This document shows, piece by piece, positions 52,658 through 61,041 of a stretch of DNA of 64,000 nt. Numbering within the stretch: position 1 is the stretch's first letter; the number at the start of each line of letters is the position of its first letter. The translations under genes and the position numbers were made by a program. The notes under the pieces are model-generated. The model was not told the origin of the DNA. It saw only the letters and a program-made list of their open reading frames with translations, and made no database searches. The stretch is from Macrococcoides caseolyticum (GTDB taxonomy: Bacteria > Bacillota > Bacilli > Staphylococcales > Staphylococcaceae): contig NZ_JAHCPS010000004.1 of NCBI RefSeq assembly GCF_021366795.1, positions 124,001 through 188,000 on the forward strand. Reading direction: 5' to 3'.

Positions 52658-53224
52658 ATGATATTAAAACCACGCACAAAAAATAAACAACTTGCCTATC
52701 TTGAAGCCCTTGTCGGCAGAACCCCTTTTGACGAAGAACAAATACAATTACTTAAACAACTTCAGACCACTGAACAACTCGAAATTGAATTTGAACATTA
52801 TTTAAAACACATCAACCAGGACGCATTTGATATCATTTGGCAATTTAACTATTCTGATTATCATGTCGATGCATTAATTAATGTGATACTGGTTTCTGAA
52901 ACAGCCATTTACTTATTCAAATTAAACCATTATGAAGGCTTACATTATGTGAATAATGAAGGCATTCTTTCTCACTACATAACCGAAAAGCCAATGCTTG
53001 ATCTACTTCAATTAAACTGTGTTAAATATTCAATTTATTCTATTTTAGATGCTAAATATAAACATTTACCGATATACATTAAATGTGTTTGTATGGCTGA
53101 GTCCTTTGAGTTAGATCCCTATACTGATCAATATCCATTTCTTTTCAAAAAAGATATCATGCCGTATATCAATAAGATAAATCAGCTCAATAAAAAAAAA
53201 GTACTCAATTCAGTGAGTACTTAA
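52658..53224 (+). CDS. NERD-like protein, N-terminal part of a split gene
   Basis: 188 residues. MILKPRTKNKQLAYLEALVG resembles the N-terminus of Bacillus nuclease-related-domain (NERD) proteins. YHVDALINVILVSETAIYLF followed by KLNHYEGLHYV matches the NERD core (QxDxL...giYvxExKNyxG), with the Glu-Lys pair degraded to F-K. In bacilli such proteins continue into a C-terminal zinc-finger part; here that part is in the next frame (53224-53535). The frame ends at TAA 53222-53224 just after an A9 run and hairpin. AAGAGGTGAAGAT precedes the ATG. Nuclease activity doubtful. Confidence 0.72.
   Translation: MILKPRTKNKQLAYLEALVGRTPFDEEQIQLLKQLQTTEQLEIEFEHYLKHINQDAFDIIWQFNYSDYHVDALINVILVSETAIYLFKLNHYEGLHYVNNEGILSHYITEKPMLDLLQLNCVKYSIYSILDAKYKHLPIYIKCVCMAESFELDPYTDQYPFLFKKDIMPYINKINQLNKKKVLNSVST
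53191..53221 (+). other. A9 run plus hairpin at the NERD frame junction
   Basis: A run of nine As (53192-53200) read as AAA AAA AAA is followed at once by AGTACTCA-ATTCAG-TGAGTACT. The -1 frame is open from just after a TAA at 53191-53193 through to the downstream gene. So slipping back one base in the A run would fuse the two proteins. On the minus strand the same sequence is a hairpin followed by T9, i.e. a perfect intrinsic terminator shape. Which role is real is not decided. Confidence 0.7.
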
Positions 53225-53535
53225 TGCGTGCACATCTTGAACCAATCATACTAAAGACAGCACGCTTTCAGACAGGGGTTATTTGCCCAGAATGTCATCG
53301 ATTAAATTTTATGATGAAACATAAATCCCTCGTCTATTGTGAATCATGTGAATCTATTCATACGATTGAAGAGATTTTCCATCACACCGTTATACAATAT
53401 ATTCATTTAACAAACGATATAAAGCTGACCAAAGCAAAAATTCAGCATTTTTCAAATTATTTCTTTACACAATATCAGTTACAAAAGTTATTTCCAAAAT
53501 CTAAAAAACAAACCTTTCAGTTCCTTATCGTTTAG
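53224..53535 (+). CDS. Zinc-ribbon protein, C-terminal part of split NERD-like gene
   Basis: 103 residues. A zinc-ribbon pattern ICPECHRLNFMM...VYCESCESI (CxxC-x17-CxxC) is followed by a helical segment ending SNYFFTQYQLQKLF, like the C-terminal region of bacillus NERD proteins (C-P-x-C ... RYVAKKLL). Its ATG shares a base with the stop of the upstream part (TAATG), so it could be translated by coupling. Alternatively it is reached by frameshifting in the A9 run. The 3' end overlaps suhB by 11 bp on the other strand. Confidence 0.7.
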   Translation: MRAHLEPIILKTARFQTGVICPECHRLNFMMKHKSLVYCESCESIHTIEEIFHHTVIQYIHLTNDIKLTKAKIQHFSNYFFTQYQLQKLFPKSKKQTFQFLIV

Positions 53536-54346
53536 AAAACATACCACCATGTAAACGCGTTAATTCAGATTGATGCGGCTTTAAGTAGTCAATTAATATT
53601 TCCTCATGTAAAGAAGGATTCGCTACAAGAATAGAGTTTGCTGTAAGTAAGTTTAATGGTTCACCGAGTTGGTTGGTTACAACGCCACCAACTTCTTCAA
53701 CGATAATTAATCCACCCGCAAAATCCCATGGATGTAAACGAAGCGTCACGTATGCATTGATTTTATTCGTCGCCACATATGCAAAATCTAATGCAGCTGA
53801 ACCATAACTTCTGGCGCTTCGTGCATCTTTTACAATTGGAACATAAATAGCTTTCGTGAAATCTTTTGTAAGCCAGTTTGGATTCATTGAAATGATGGAT
53901 GTCTGAAGTGCCGTATTATCCAGCATGCCGATGGGTTCACCATTTTTAAACGCACCATGGCCAGCACGCGCCTCATAAAGAATATCGCGCATGACATCAT
54001 ATACAACACCAGCATATTTTTTTCCGTCAATAAAGATACCAATCGAAATCGCAAAATTCTCTTGTTGATGCACAAAATTTAAAGTACCATCGATTGGGTC
54101 AATAATCCAGATCACACCTTCTATGTCAACAATATTCTTTCCGCTCCCCTCTTCACCGATAATACGATGGTCAGGGTAAACATGTTGAATACGATCAAAT
54201 AGAAACTGCTCTGTTGCTTTATCCATATTTGTTACTAAATCATTTGCATTAGACTTTGTTTCGATTTCTAAAGGTTCATTCAATTGGCTACGAATATTTT
54301 CACCAGCTTGCAACGTAATCTGTTTTAAAAAGTTATAAAGTTCCAT
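53525..54346 (-). CDS. suhB: Inositol monophosphatase family protein
   Basis: Mg-dependent, Li-sensitive type phosphatase. It has 273 residues. Metal motifs are IIGEEGSGKNIV (Glu) and WIIDPIDGTLNFVHQ (DPxDG), and the C-terminal WDFAGGLIIVEEVGG. The start MELYNFLKQITLQ follows CAGGAGGCGTCATT. Substrate is not certain (inositol-1-phosphate, or another sugar or nucleotide phosphate). Its only terminator-like signal downstream is the hairpin-T9 inside the NERD gene, about 300 bp away. Confidence 0.93.
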   Translation of the reverse strand: MELYNFLKQITLQAGENIRSQLNEPLEIETKSNANDLVTNMDKATEQFLFDRIQHVYPDHRIIGEEGSGKNIVDIEGVIWIIDPIDGTLNFVHQQENFAISIGIFIDGKKYAGVVYDVMRDILYEARAGHGAFKNGEPIGMLDNTALQTSIISMNPNWLTKDFTKAIYVPIVKDARSARSYGSAALDFAYVATNKINAYVTLRLHPWDFAGGLIIVEEVGGVVTNQLGEPLNLLTANSILVANPSLHEEILIDYLKPHQSELTRLHGGMFSKR

Positions 54347-54472
54347 AATGACGCCTCCTGTAACCCTATTATACACAAGTTTAAAATTGGGCAAAAATGT
54401 TTTATCTTCATTGTATTTCGTGTAATGTATTAAGTAAACCAAGAATATAGACAATTGTAAAGAGAGGTTATT

Positions 54473-55084
54473 ATGACAAAATACGCATTCACTAAAAAAG
54501 ATTTTGAAGTCTTTCAGGTTGAAGGATTAGCGCCTCGTATGGCGGCATTAATTGAAACGACCCGTCCGAAATTAGAAGCACTTGGTGAACATTTTAGTCA
54601 CTATTTAAGCGAACAAACGGATGAAACATTTTATCCTCATGTTGCAAAGCATTTAAGACGTAAAACAAATCCACCAAACGATACATGGGTTGCATTTGCA
54701 ACAAATAAACGTGGGTATAAAATGCTCCCTCATTTTCAGATAGGATTATTCGGGACGCACGCTTTTGTTTTGTTTGGTGTTATATATGAATCTCCCGAAA
54801 AAGATAGAATGGCTTCAAAATGGAAGAAACAAATCAAAACAATTCAATCTTTAGATGAATCCTTTATCATTAAAGGAGATCATATGAAAGAAGATTTTGA
54901 AGTTATTTCTGACCTCAGTAAAAAAGAAATTGAGGCATACATTAAACGGCTCACAGAAGTAAAAAAAGGCGAATTAATGTTTGGTAAAGTATTTTATCCA
55001 GGAGATGCCGCTTTAAAATCTGACAAAGCATTTATACAAGCTATCGAGCAAACGTTCTTTGAATTACTTGCTTTATACCAATAA
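54473..55084 (+). CDS. UPF0637 (DUF1054) family protein
   Basis: 203-residue soluble protein of the UPF0637 family. HVAKHLRRKTNPPNDTWVAF, NKRGYKMLPHFQIGLF and LKSDKAFIQAIEQTFFELL are the conserved blocks. Function unknown; usual neighbour of suhB in staphylococci. AGAGAGGTTATT precedes the ATG. Confidence 0.9.
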   Translation: MTKYAFTKKDFEVFQVEGLAPRMAALIETTRPKLEALGEHFSHYLSEQTDETFYPHVAKHLRRKTNPPNDTWVAFATNKRGYKMLPHFQIGLFGTHAFVLFGVIYESPEKDRMASKWKKQIKTIQSLDESFIIKGDHMKEDFEVISDLSKKEIEAYIKRLTEVKKGELMFGKVFYPGDAALKSDKAFIQAIEQTFFELLALYQ

Positions 55085-55110
55085 AAAAACGCCCTAGGGC
55101 GTTTTTTTAT
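55083..55110. terminator. Bidirectional terminator with CCTAGG centre
   Basis: AAAAAACGCCCTAGGGCGTTTTTT between two converging genes; overlaps the last codons of the minus-strand gene by a few bases. Confidence 0.88.
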
Positions 55111-55925
55111 TGGTTACGTTTATTATAATTGTCACGACGTTCGTCTACTGCATCTTTAGTATTATCGACATACGTCACTCGATCACGATCACCATCATGA
55201 TTATTATCAAAGTCACGTGAGTTCGCTTGATTATAGTCATGGTCAACATTATTGATAGGTTTAACGGGTGCTTCGTGTACTTCTTCTACTGTGCGATTTT
55301 TGTAATTCGCTTCACGATCAGCATCGTAAACATAATCATTACTACGTTCGCGCTCGATATGTTCATCACGTTCCACATAATCTGGAGCAGTATTTCTTGT
55401 GCGATTCACTGTTTCAACATCAGGTGAATTATCATAGTAATCTGCATTTGTAATTACTTTATCTTTACGAGCGAATAATAAAATTGCTGCGATAAAGAAG
55501 AACAATGGAATAAATCCAAAAATAAATGTGAAAAACAACGGTGTTACAAGTAATCCTGCAATGAGTAGCATAATCCCTGCAAAAATACGTTTTTTCATTT
55601 TAAGTAAGCCAATCAGACCAAATAATAATGGTAAGATTGTGTAAGCTAATACACCCCACGCACTCTTAACAACTAATGGTACTAATTCATCTACTGACAT
55701 ATTCGCTTCATTTAAAGCGTTCTGGAAATCTGGATTTTTTCCTAACTCTGTGTTTAATGCATTTTTCATTTGTGCAATAAAGTCCGGGTTATTGCCATTA
55801 ACTAATAATTGATAAAGACCAAAGACTGTTAATACAAATAACGGTAACCATGCTAACCAACCAAAGATTTTCTCTGGAACACGACTCACCGGTTTAACTG
55901 TTTGTGTATACTCTCTACGACTCAT
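55107..55925 (-). CDS. Membrane protein with DUF4064-like domain and long charged tail
   Basis: 272 residues. A first membrane segment (about 21-41) is followed by an exposed stretch (45-85), then three further segments (about 86-165) rich in Phe and Leu. The C-terminal 100 residues are very hydrophilic, full of Asp, Asn, Arg and Glu. The topology and N-terminal SRVPEKIFGWLAWLP resemble the DUF4064 family of staphylococci. Function unknown. TTAAGGAGATGAACAA precedes the ATG. Confidence 0.8.
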   Translation of the reverse strand: MSRREYTQTVKPVSRVPEKIFGWLAWLPLFVLTVFGLYQLLVNGNNPDFIAQMKNALNTELGKNPDFQNALNEANMSVDELVPLVVKSAWGVLAYTILPLLFGLIGLLKMKKRIFAGIMLLIAGLLVTPLFFTFIFGFIPLFFFIAAILLFARKDKVITNADYYDNSPDVETVNRTRNTAPDYVERDEHIERERSNDYVYDADREANYKNRTVEEVHEAPVKPINNVDHDYNQANSRDFDNNHDGDRDRVTYVDNTKDAVDERRDNYNKRNQ

Positions 55926-56003
55926 TTGTTCATCTCCTTAAAATAATATTTGATATGTATATACCCTATTGTAACGTATATATGCAGGATTTAGAAATTA
56001 AAT

Positions 56004-56033
56004 CAAAAAAAAGGGCAAAAAGCCCTCTTAAAA
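56004..56033 (-). terminator. Terminator downstream of the pot operon repeat
   Basis: Minus-strand AGAGGGC-TTTTT-GCCCTTTT stem-loop with a long T run. It lies just beyond dispersed element copy B, so a pot transcript would include the element before ending here. Confidence 0.78.
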
Positions 56034-56052
56034 GGATAGGATATGTTTTATT

Positions 56053-56272
56053 AATGAGCTAAACGCAAGTTCGACCTAAATCAAAGAGCGATTCACGGTC
56101 GCTCTTCTTATTTTGCTTAGGGCTAACCACCCTTCAGACAGCCTCTTATGTAAACGGCGTCTTCAGGGCAGACGCTTGATTAACTTCAACAAATCCTTCA
56201 AAATCAGAAAGCGATTTTTCGAATTTATCTCCAGTTTACCTGCGTCTAACCACCCTTCAGACAGCCTCTTAA
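56053..56272 (-). repeat. Dispersed intergenic element, copy B
   Basis: Read on the minus strand it begins GAGGCTGTCTGAAGGGTG directly at the potD stop codon (TAAGAGGCTGTC). It repeats that block once more at about 56149 and ends near AACTTGCGTTTAGCTC. It matches copy A at 37673-37942 over about 220 bp in inverted chromosomal orientation. Shared blocks include GGTAAACTGGAGA / AGTAAACTGGAGA, GACGCCGTTTA and TAGCCCTAAGCAAAATAAGA. The rest of 55926-56268 holds only the terminator and the promoter of the DUF4064-like gene. Confidence 0.9.
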
Positions 56273-57342
56273 TTTAAGCTCATTTTAAATCTTAAAAATA
56301 ATTCATTATAGCGTTTAATATTTTCAAATCCTAAATCTTCATAGACTTCTAACTTTTCCTGAACGGATTTTTTAGGATAGAAACGTTCATCTTCACGCGT
56401 TTCTTTATCTAACAATTTATAGCTTGCTGCATTTGGTGTTGCATAGCCTACCCATTCAGTATTTTGCTTACCAATTTTTGCATCCAGTAAGAAATTAATA
56501 AACTGATGTGCACCTTCAACATTTTGCGCTGTTTTTGGAATGACGATATTATCAAACCAAAGATTAGATCCTTCTTTAGGCACAACGAAATCCAAATTTT
56601 CATTTTCCGTCATGATGTCTGCGCCCATACCACTCCATACAACAGCAACATCTGCTTCTTTTTGTACCATCATTGTATTAATTTCATCTGCGACAATGCC
56701 TTTAACGTTTGGTCCTAATTTTTCTAATTTTTGTTCAGCTAATGCGAGTTTATGTGGGTTGGTTTCGTTCAGTGATTCCCCCATACTATTGAGTGAGAAT
56801 CCCAATGCTTCACGCGCACCATCAACGATTAATACATTATTCTTTAAACGTTTGTCCCACAAGCTCTCCCAACTTGAAAAATCAATGCCTTTTGTCGTAT
56901 CCGGATTATATAATATCCCAACTGTGCCCCAGAAATACGGAATTGAGTATCGATTACCTTTATCAAAATCCAAATCTAAAAAGTCCGGATTGATATTTTT
57001 TAAGTTCGGAATTTTTTTATGATTGATTGGAATTAATAACTTTTCTTCTTTCATCTTTTGAATGGCATACTCACTTGGTACTGCAACATCATAATGTGTA
57101 CCACCATTTTTAATTTTAGCAAGCATCGACTCATTAGAATCGAATGTTTCAAGAATAACACGTATCCCGTATTCTTTTTCAAATTGCTTAAGTAAATCCG
57201 GGTCTATATACTCACCCCAGTTATACACATAGAGGATATTGCCTTTACCACTCTTTGGCGGCGGATCAATAAACTTTGTAGCACTTAATAATAATACTGC
57301 AACGACGAGTGATGTTATGATTAACTGCATCAATTGTTTCAT
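56269..57342 (-). CDS. potD: Spermidine/putrescine-binding protein
   Basis: Extracytoplasmic solute-binding protein of the polyamine ABC importer. It has 357 residues. The N-terminal hydrophobic segment (about 4-24) has no lipobox Cys, so it is probably an uncleaved anchor or cleaved by signal peptidase I. VYNWGEYIDPDLLKQFEKEY, FDSNESMLAKIKNGG, YDVAVPSEYAIQKM and VGYATPNAASYKLL are PotD-family blocks. Start overlaps potC by 4 bp (ATGA). The stop abuts a dispersed repeat. Confidence 0.95.
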   Translation of the reverse strand: MKQLMQLIITSLVVAVLLLSATKFIDPPPKSGKGNILYVYNWGEYIDPDLLKQFEKEYGIRVILETFDSNESMLAKIKNGGTHYDVAVPSEYAIQKMKEEKLLIPINHKKIPNLKNINPDFLDLDFDKGNRYSIPYFWGTVGILYNPDTTKGIDFSSWESLWDKRLKNNVLIVDGAREALGFSLNSMGESLNETNPHKLALAEQKLEKLGPNVKGIVADEINTMMVQKEADVAVVWSGMGADIMTENENLDFVVPKEGSNLWFDNIVIPKTAQNVEGAHQFINFLLDAKIGKQNTEWVGYATPNAASYKLLDKETREDERFYPKKSVQEKLEVYEDLGFENIKRYNELFLRFKMSLN

Positions 57343-58151
57343 TTTACAGCACCTGCTTTCACTCTTCTTTTCTTCTCCTGATTATTAGAAATAAAGTAGT
57401 ACACTAGAATGATTGTCATCACGAGTAAAAAGATGAGTGTACTAATTGCATTAATTTCCATTGATATACCTTTACGCGCCATAGAATAAATCTCAACGGA
57501 TAATACGCTAAAGCCATTCCCAGTGACAAAGAAACTTACCGTAAAGTCATCTAAACTATAAGTTAATGCCATGAAAAACCCAGCAAAAGCGCCCGGAAGA
57601 ATATGAGGAATAATCACTTTCGTAATCGTTTGATACGTACTCGCGCCTAAATCATAACTTGCATTAATAAGTGACTGATTCATATCATATAATTTCGGTA
57701 ACACGAGTAACACAACAATCGGGACACAAAAGGCAATATGTGAAATCAATACCGACCAGAATCCTAATCCAAGTCCCGTGAAGTGTCCAATCACTGTAAA
57801 TAATATTAAAAATGATGATCCGATAACAACATCACTACTCACCATCAAAATATTATTTAATGTTAGTAATCCAACCTTTAACTGTTTATTACGCATATAA
57901 TGAATGCCAAGGGCGCCACAAATCCCGATTACTGTAGAAATACTTGCCGCAATCAATGCGACAGCCAGCGTATTTAAGATAATGACAAGTAATCGTTTGT
58001 TTTCAAATACGGCTTTATAATGATCCAGTGTAAATGATTCAAAGTGATTCATGTTGCCTGCTGAATTAAATGAATAATACATTAAATAAAATATCGGGAA
58101 GTAAAGGATAAACAGTGCAACACCTAAAAAGAGTCGAGAACCTAATTTCAT
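57339..58151 (-). CDS. potC: Spermidine/putrescine ABC transporter permease PotC
   Basis: 270 residues, six membrane segments, binding-protein-dependent permease. YSFNSAGNMNHFESFTLDHY is typical of PotC N-termini. The EAA loop that contacts PotA is SYDLGASTYQTITKVIIPHI (EAA-like, x3-G-x9-I-x-LP). Start overlaps the potB stop (ATGA). Forms the channel with PotB. Confidence 0.96.
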   Translation of the reverse strand: MKLGSRLFLGVALFILYFPIFYLMYYSFNSAGNMNHFESFTLDHYKAVFENKRLLVIILNTLAVALIAASISTVIGICGALGIHYMRNKQLKVGLLTLNNILMVSSDVVIGSSFLILFTVIGHFTGLGLGFWSVLISHIAFCVPIVVLLVLPKLYDMNQSLINASYDLGASTYQTITKVIIPHILPGAFAGFFMALTYSLDDFTVSFFVTGNGFSVLSVEIYSMARKGISMEINAISTLIFLLVMTIILVYYFISNNQEKKRRVKAGAVK

Positions 58152-58954
58152 TTCGCACCTTCACTTCCTTCCTTCGATTTCGTAATAATCATGACGAAAG
58201 CCATCGCTAAAATTAAGAATACTGCGATAGTTGAACCCATACCATAGTTTTGAGTTACCAGGAATTGTTCTTCTATGGCTGTTCCTAAGTTGACAACTTT
58301 GTTACCCGCGATTAAGCGTGTAATCATAAATAAACTTAATGCAGGGATAAATGTGACCTGGATACCTGTCTTAACACCTTCCCATGAGAGTGGCATAATT
58401 ACTTTCCTAAATGTCGTCATCTCTGTTGCGCCTAAATCACGTGACGCCTGAAGTAAATTCTCAGGAATCGCATTCATACTATTGAATATTGGCAGTATCA
58501 TAAATGGAATATAAATATAAACAGACACAAATATAAATGCTGTATTCGTAAATAGTAAATGGGTCGCAGGTAAATGCATCCAGTTCAATAAGTCATTAAT
58601 CGTTCCTTCTTTACTGAATATCCCGATAAATGCATAGGTCTTTAATAATAAATTAATCCAAGTCGGTAAAATGATAATTAATAGCCACAATTGCTTATTC
58701 TTTAGAGAACGCATCACATAAGCAATTGGATATGAAATGACTAAGCAGGTTAAAGTAATTATCGCTGCATAAATCAATGAACTTATCGTCATTTTAAAGT
58801 ACGCCATTGAGAAGAAATCCTTATAATTTTCTAACGTAAAATGACCCTGTTGATTCGTAAAACTTGTATAAAATATCATAATCAGTGGCATTATGATAAA
58901 TATAACTACCCAGATTAAATACGGTATCAGAAAATATTTCTTCGCTTTATCCAT
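58148..58954 (-). CDS. potB: Spermidine/putrescine ABC transporter permease PotB
   Basis: 268 residues, six membrane segments. FIIMPLIMIFYTSFTNQQGH and LPTWINLLLKTYAFIGIF are PotB-like, and the EAA loop is SRDLGATEMTTFRKVIMPLS. The start MDKAKKYFLIPYL follows GAGGTGTAGT and lies one base after the potA stop. A 28-residue upstream extension overlaps potA and was dropped. Confidence 0.95.
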   Translation of the reverse strand: MDKAKKYFLIPYLIWVVIFIIMPLIMIFYTSFTNQQGHFTLENYKDFFSMAYFKMTISSLIYAAIITLTCLVISYPIAYVMRSLKNKQLWLLIIILPTWINLLLKTYAFIGIFSKEGTINDLLNWMHLPATHLLFTNTAFIFVSVYIYIPFMILPIFNSMNAIPENLLQASRDLGATEMTTFRKVIMPLSWEGVKTGIQVTFIPALSLFMITRLIAGNKVVNLGTAIEEQFLVTQNYGMGSTIAVFLILAMAFVMIITKSKEGSEGAK

Positions 58955-58955
58955 A

Positions 58956-60038
58956 CTACACCTCGTATGACTCGATACGCGCATCAAATTCTTCTTCTGT
59001 TTCACCTGGCAGCATAATATGGATGGCTTCATCATCAAATGTTAAACCAACGTGTTCACCAGGTGTTGCGCGTTTCGTTGATTGTATGATCCATTCATTC
59101 CCTGCTTCATCATGACAACAAATTTCATAATGAACACCACGGAATAGCTGTGTATCAACAACTGCTTTTATCTTACCTTGATCGGCAGTTGTAATCTCAA
59201 TATCTTCAGGACGGATGACAACATCGACTTTGGCATCAGGTTTAAATCCTTTGTCGACACATGTATAACTTTTACCATACATTTCAACAACGTAATCAGC
59301 TTTCATAATACCACTGACAATATTGGACTCACCAATAAAATCAGCAACATATCGGTTAATCGGTTCATCATAAATATCTGTTGGTGTGCCACTTTGTTCG
59401 ATTTTTCCTTTGTTCATAACAAAGATATAATCACTCATAGCAAGTGCTTCTTCCTGATCATGTGTGACAAAGATAAATGTCTTGCCTAATCGCTGCTGAA
59501 TTTCACGTAATTCGTATTGCATCTCAGTACGTAGTTTTAAATCAAGCGCTGATAATGGTTCATCAAGTAAGATGATTTCAGGTTCATTCACGATTGCACG
59601 TGCAATGGCCACACGTTGACGTTGTCCACCACTCATGTCTTTAATTTCACGATGCTCAAATCCATCAAGTTTAACAAGTTTCAATGCATCCAAAACTTTC
59701 GTTTCAATTTCCTTGGCATTTACTTTTTTAATACGCAGACCGAAAGCAACGTTTTCAAAGACATTTAAGTGCGGAAATAATGCATAGTCCTGAAAAACAG
59801 TATTCACGCGACGTTTATTCGCTGGAATATCATTAATGCGGTTCCCTTCAAAAAAGATATCACCCTCAGATGGCTTTTCAAACCCTGCAATTAAACGTAA
59901 TATCGTCGTCTTACCACAGCCTGACGGTCCAAGCAATGTGTAAAACTTACCTTCTTCAATTTCAAAGTTGATGTTATCAAGTACTTTGTTTGATCCGTAA
60001 GCTTTAGATACGTTATTAAATTGGATAAATTTCTTCAT
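58956..60038 (-). CDS. potA: Spermidine/putrescine ABC transporter ATP-binding protein PotA
   Basis: ATPase of the polyamine importer, 360 residues. Walker [19 protein letters not shown]-loop [13 protein letters not shown], signature [15 protein letters not shown], Walker [14 protein letters not shown] and H-loop [14 protein letters not shown] are all intact. The C-terminal TOBE domain begins around 245. First transporter gene after the potR regulator (9 bp). Confidence 0.97.
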   Translation of the reverse strand: MKKFIQFNNVSKAYGSNKVLDNINFEIEEGKFYTLLGPSGCGKTTILRLIAGFEKPSEGDIFFEGNRINDIPANKRRVNTVFQDYALFPHLNVFENVAFGLRIKKVNAKEIETKVLDALKLVKLDGFEHREIKDMSGGQRQRVAIARAIVNEPEIILLDEPLSALDLKLRTEMQYELREIQQRLGKTFIFVTHDQEEALAMSDYIFVMNKGKIEQSGTPTDIYDEPINRYVADFIGESNIVSGIMKADYVVEMYGKSYTCVDKGFKPDAKVDVVIRPEDIEITTADQGKIKAVVDTQLFRGVHYEICCHDEAGNEWIIQSTKRATPGEHVGLTFDDEAIHIMLPGETEEEFDARIESYEV

Positions 60039-60047
60039 AACACACCC

Positions 60048-60590
60048 CTATAAATATGATTCAGTTGCAACGATTAATACCCGTGCATCTTTTTTAAATT
60101 TATTAAATAGCTGATGAGATTCATTGGCTTTAAAGTAAAATGACTCTCCTCGTCGTGCTGTGTATTCTTTTCTGCCGATTCGAATACTTGCTGTCCCATC
60201 TAAAACATAGATAAAACTATCAGACAAACTCGGTTCAAACTTCTTATATTCAGAATCTGGTCTTAGCGTAATGATGACGGGTTCCATATCAAACTCATTA
60301 GAATCTGGTACTAACCACTGTATCAAATAACCGTTGTCATATTCATCATAAAACGTTTGTTCAGATTTCGGATAATAGATGCGCTGTTCGTGCATCTTTT
60401 CATTAAAGAAATCTGATGGTCTTGAACCAAGCACTTCTAAAATATTAAAAAATGTTTCCATTGATGGCGAACATAAATTTCGTTCTAATTGAGAGATATA
60501 TCCTTTAGATAAATCGGTACGTTCACCGAGCTCTTCCTGCGTTAAATTCTTTTGACGTCGTAAATCTTTAATTTTTTTACCTATATCCAT
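60048..60590 (-). CDS. potR: XRE-family regulator with cupin domain, likely controlling pot
   Basis: 180 residues. The helix-turn-helix (about 4-58) is IGKKIKDLRRQKNLTQEELG, ERTDLSKGYISQLERNLCSP. A C-terminal cupin domain (about 105-178) follows, with ESFYFKANESHQLFN. This architecture is common in regulators of polyamine and amino-acid genes. It heads the pot operon, so it probably senses a polyamine. The start MDIGKKIKDLRR follows AAGGTGTGAATAC. The gene name is inferred from position. Confidence 0.88.
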   Translation of the reverse strand: MDIGKKIKDLRRQKNLTQEELGERTDLSKGYISQLERNLCSPSMETFFNILEVLGSRPSDFFNEKMHEQRIYYPKSEQTFYDEYDNGYLIQWLVPDSNEFDMEPVIITLRPDSEYKKFEPSLSDSFIYVLDGTASIRIGRKEYTARRGESFYFKANESHQLFNKFKKDARVLIVATESYL

Positions 60591-60698
60591 GTATTCACAC
60601 CTTAGTTTAATAATAATAAACATATTGTTTAGAAGCATCTCAAATATAGCAAAAAATATACGAGAAAACAACATTAATACTAAATTTTTAGTTTAAAA

Positions 60699-60974
60699 CT
60701 ACATTTTAAATGTCTTCTCCCCTGCTTCTACAGCTGCCTTAAATCGCTTCGTAACAAGGTAGCCATCATAGGTTGAGGCATTTTTAAAATCTTTGTAAAT
60801 TTTGTTTTCATCGGACTTCATGGGTGCTACCTTTTTAAATGCTTTGTATACCGCACCGAAATCATCTGTGTTAACCTTTGACTCATACGCATCTTCAACT
60901 AATGCGAGAAAATTGACGACATCAATGATTTCTTCTTGTGACCAGTCCGGGTCAATAGGATAACTATAACTCAT
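60699..60974 (-). CDS. UPF0223 family protein
   Basis: 91-residue protein of UPF0223. SYSYPIDPDWSQEEIIDVVN is the family N-terminus, and KVAPMKSDENKIYKDFKNAS the centre. Function unknown; constant neighbour of pdhD in bacilli and staphylococci. Its ribosome site ACGGAGGTTGCAAT follows the pdhD terminator directly. Confidence 0.92.
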   Translation of the reverse strand: MSYSYPIDPDWSQEEIIDVVNFLALVEDAYESKVNTDDFGAVYKAFKKVAPMKSDENKIYKDFKNASTYDGYLVTKRFKAAVEAGEKTFKM

Positions 60975-60986
60975 ATTGCAACCTCC

Positions 60987-61023
60987 GTAAAAAAAGCACT
61001 ATTCATCTCTGAATAGTGCTTAA
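60987..61023 (-). terminator. Terminator of the pdh operon
   Basis: Minus-strand AAGCACTATTCA-GAGA-TGAATAGTGCTT followed by seven Ts, after pdhD. Confidence 0.93.
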
Positions 61024-61041
61024 TATATTATTTTTATTATA

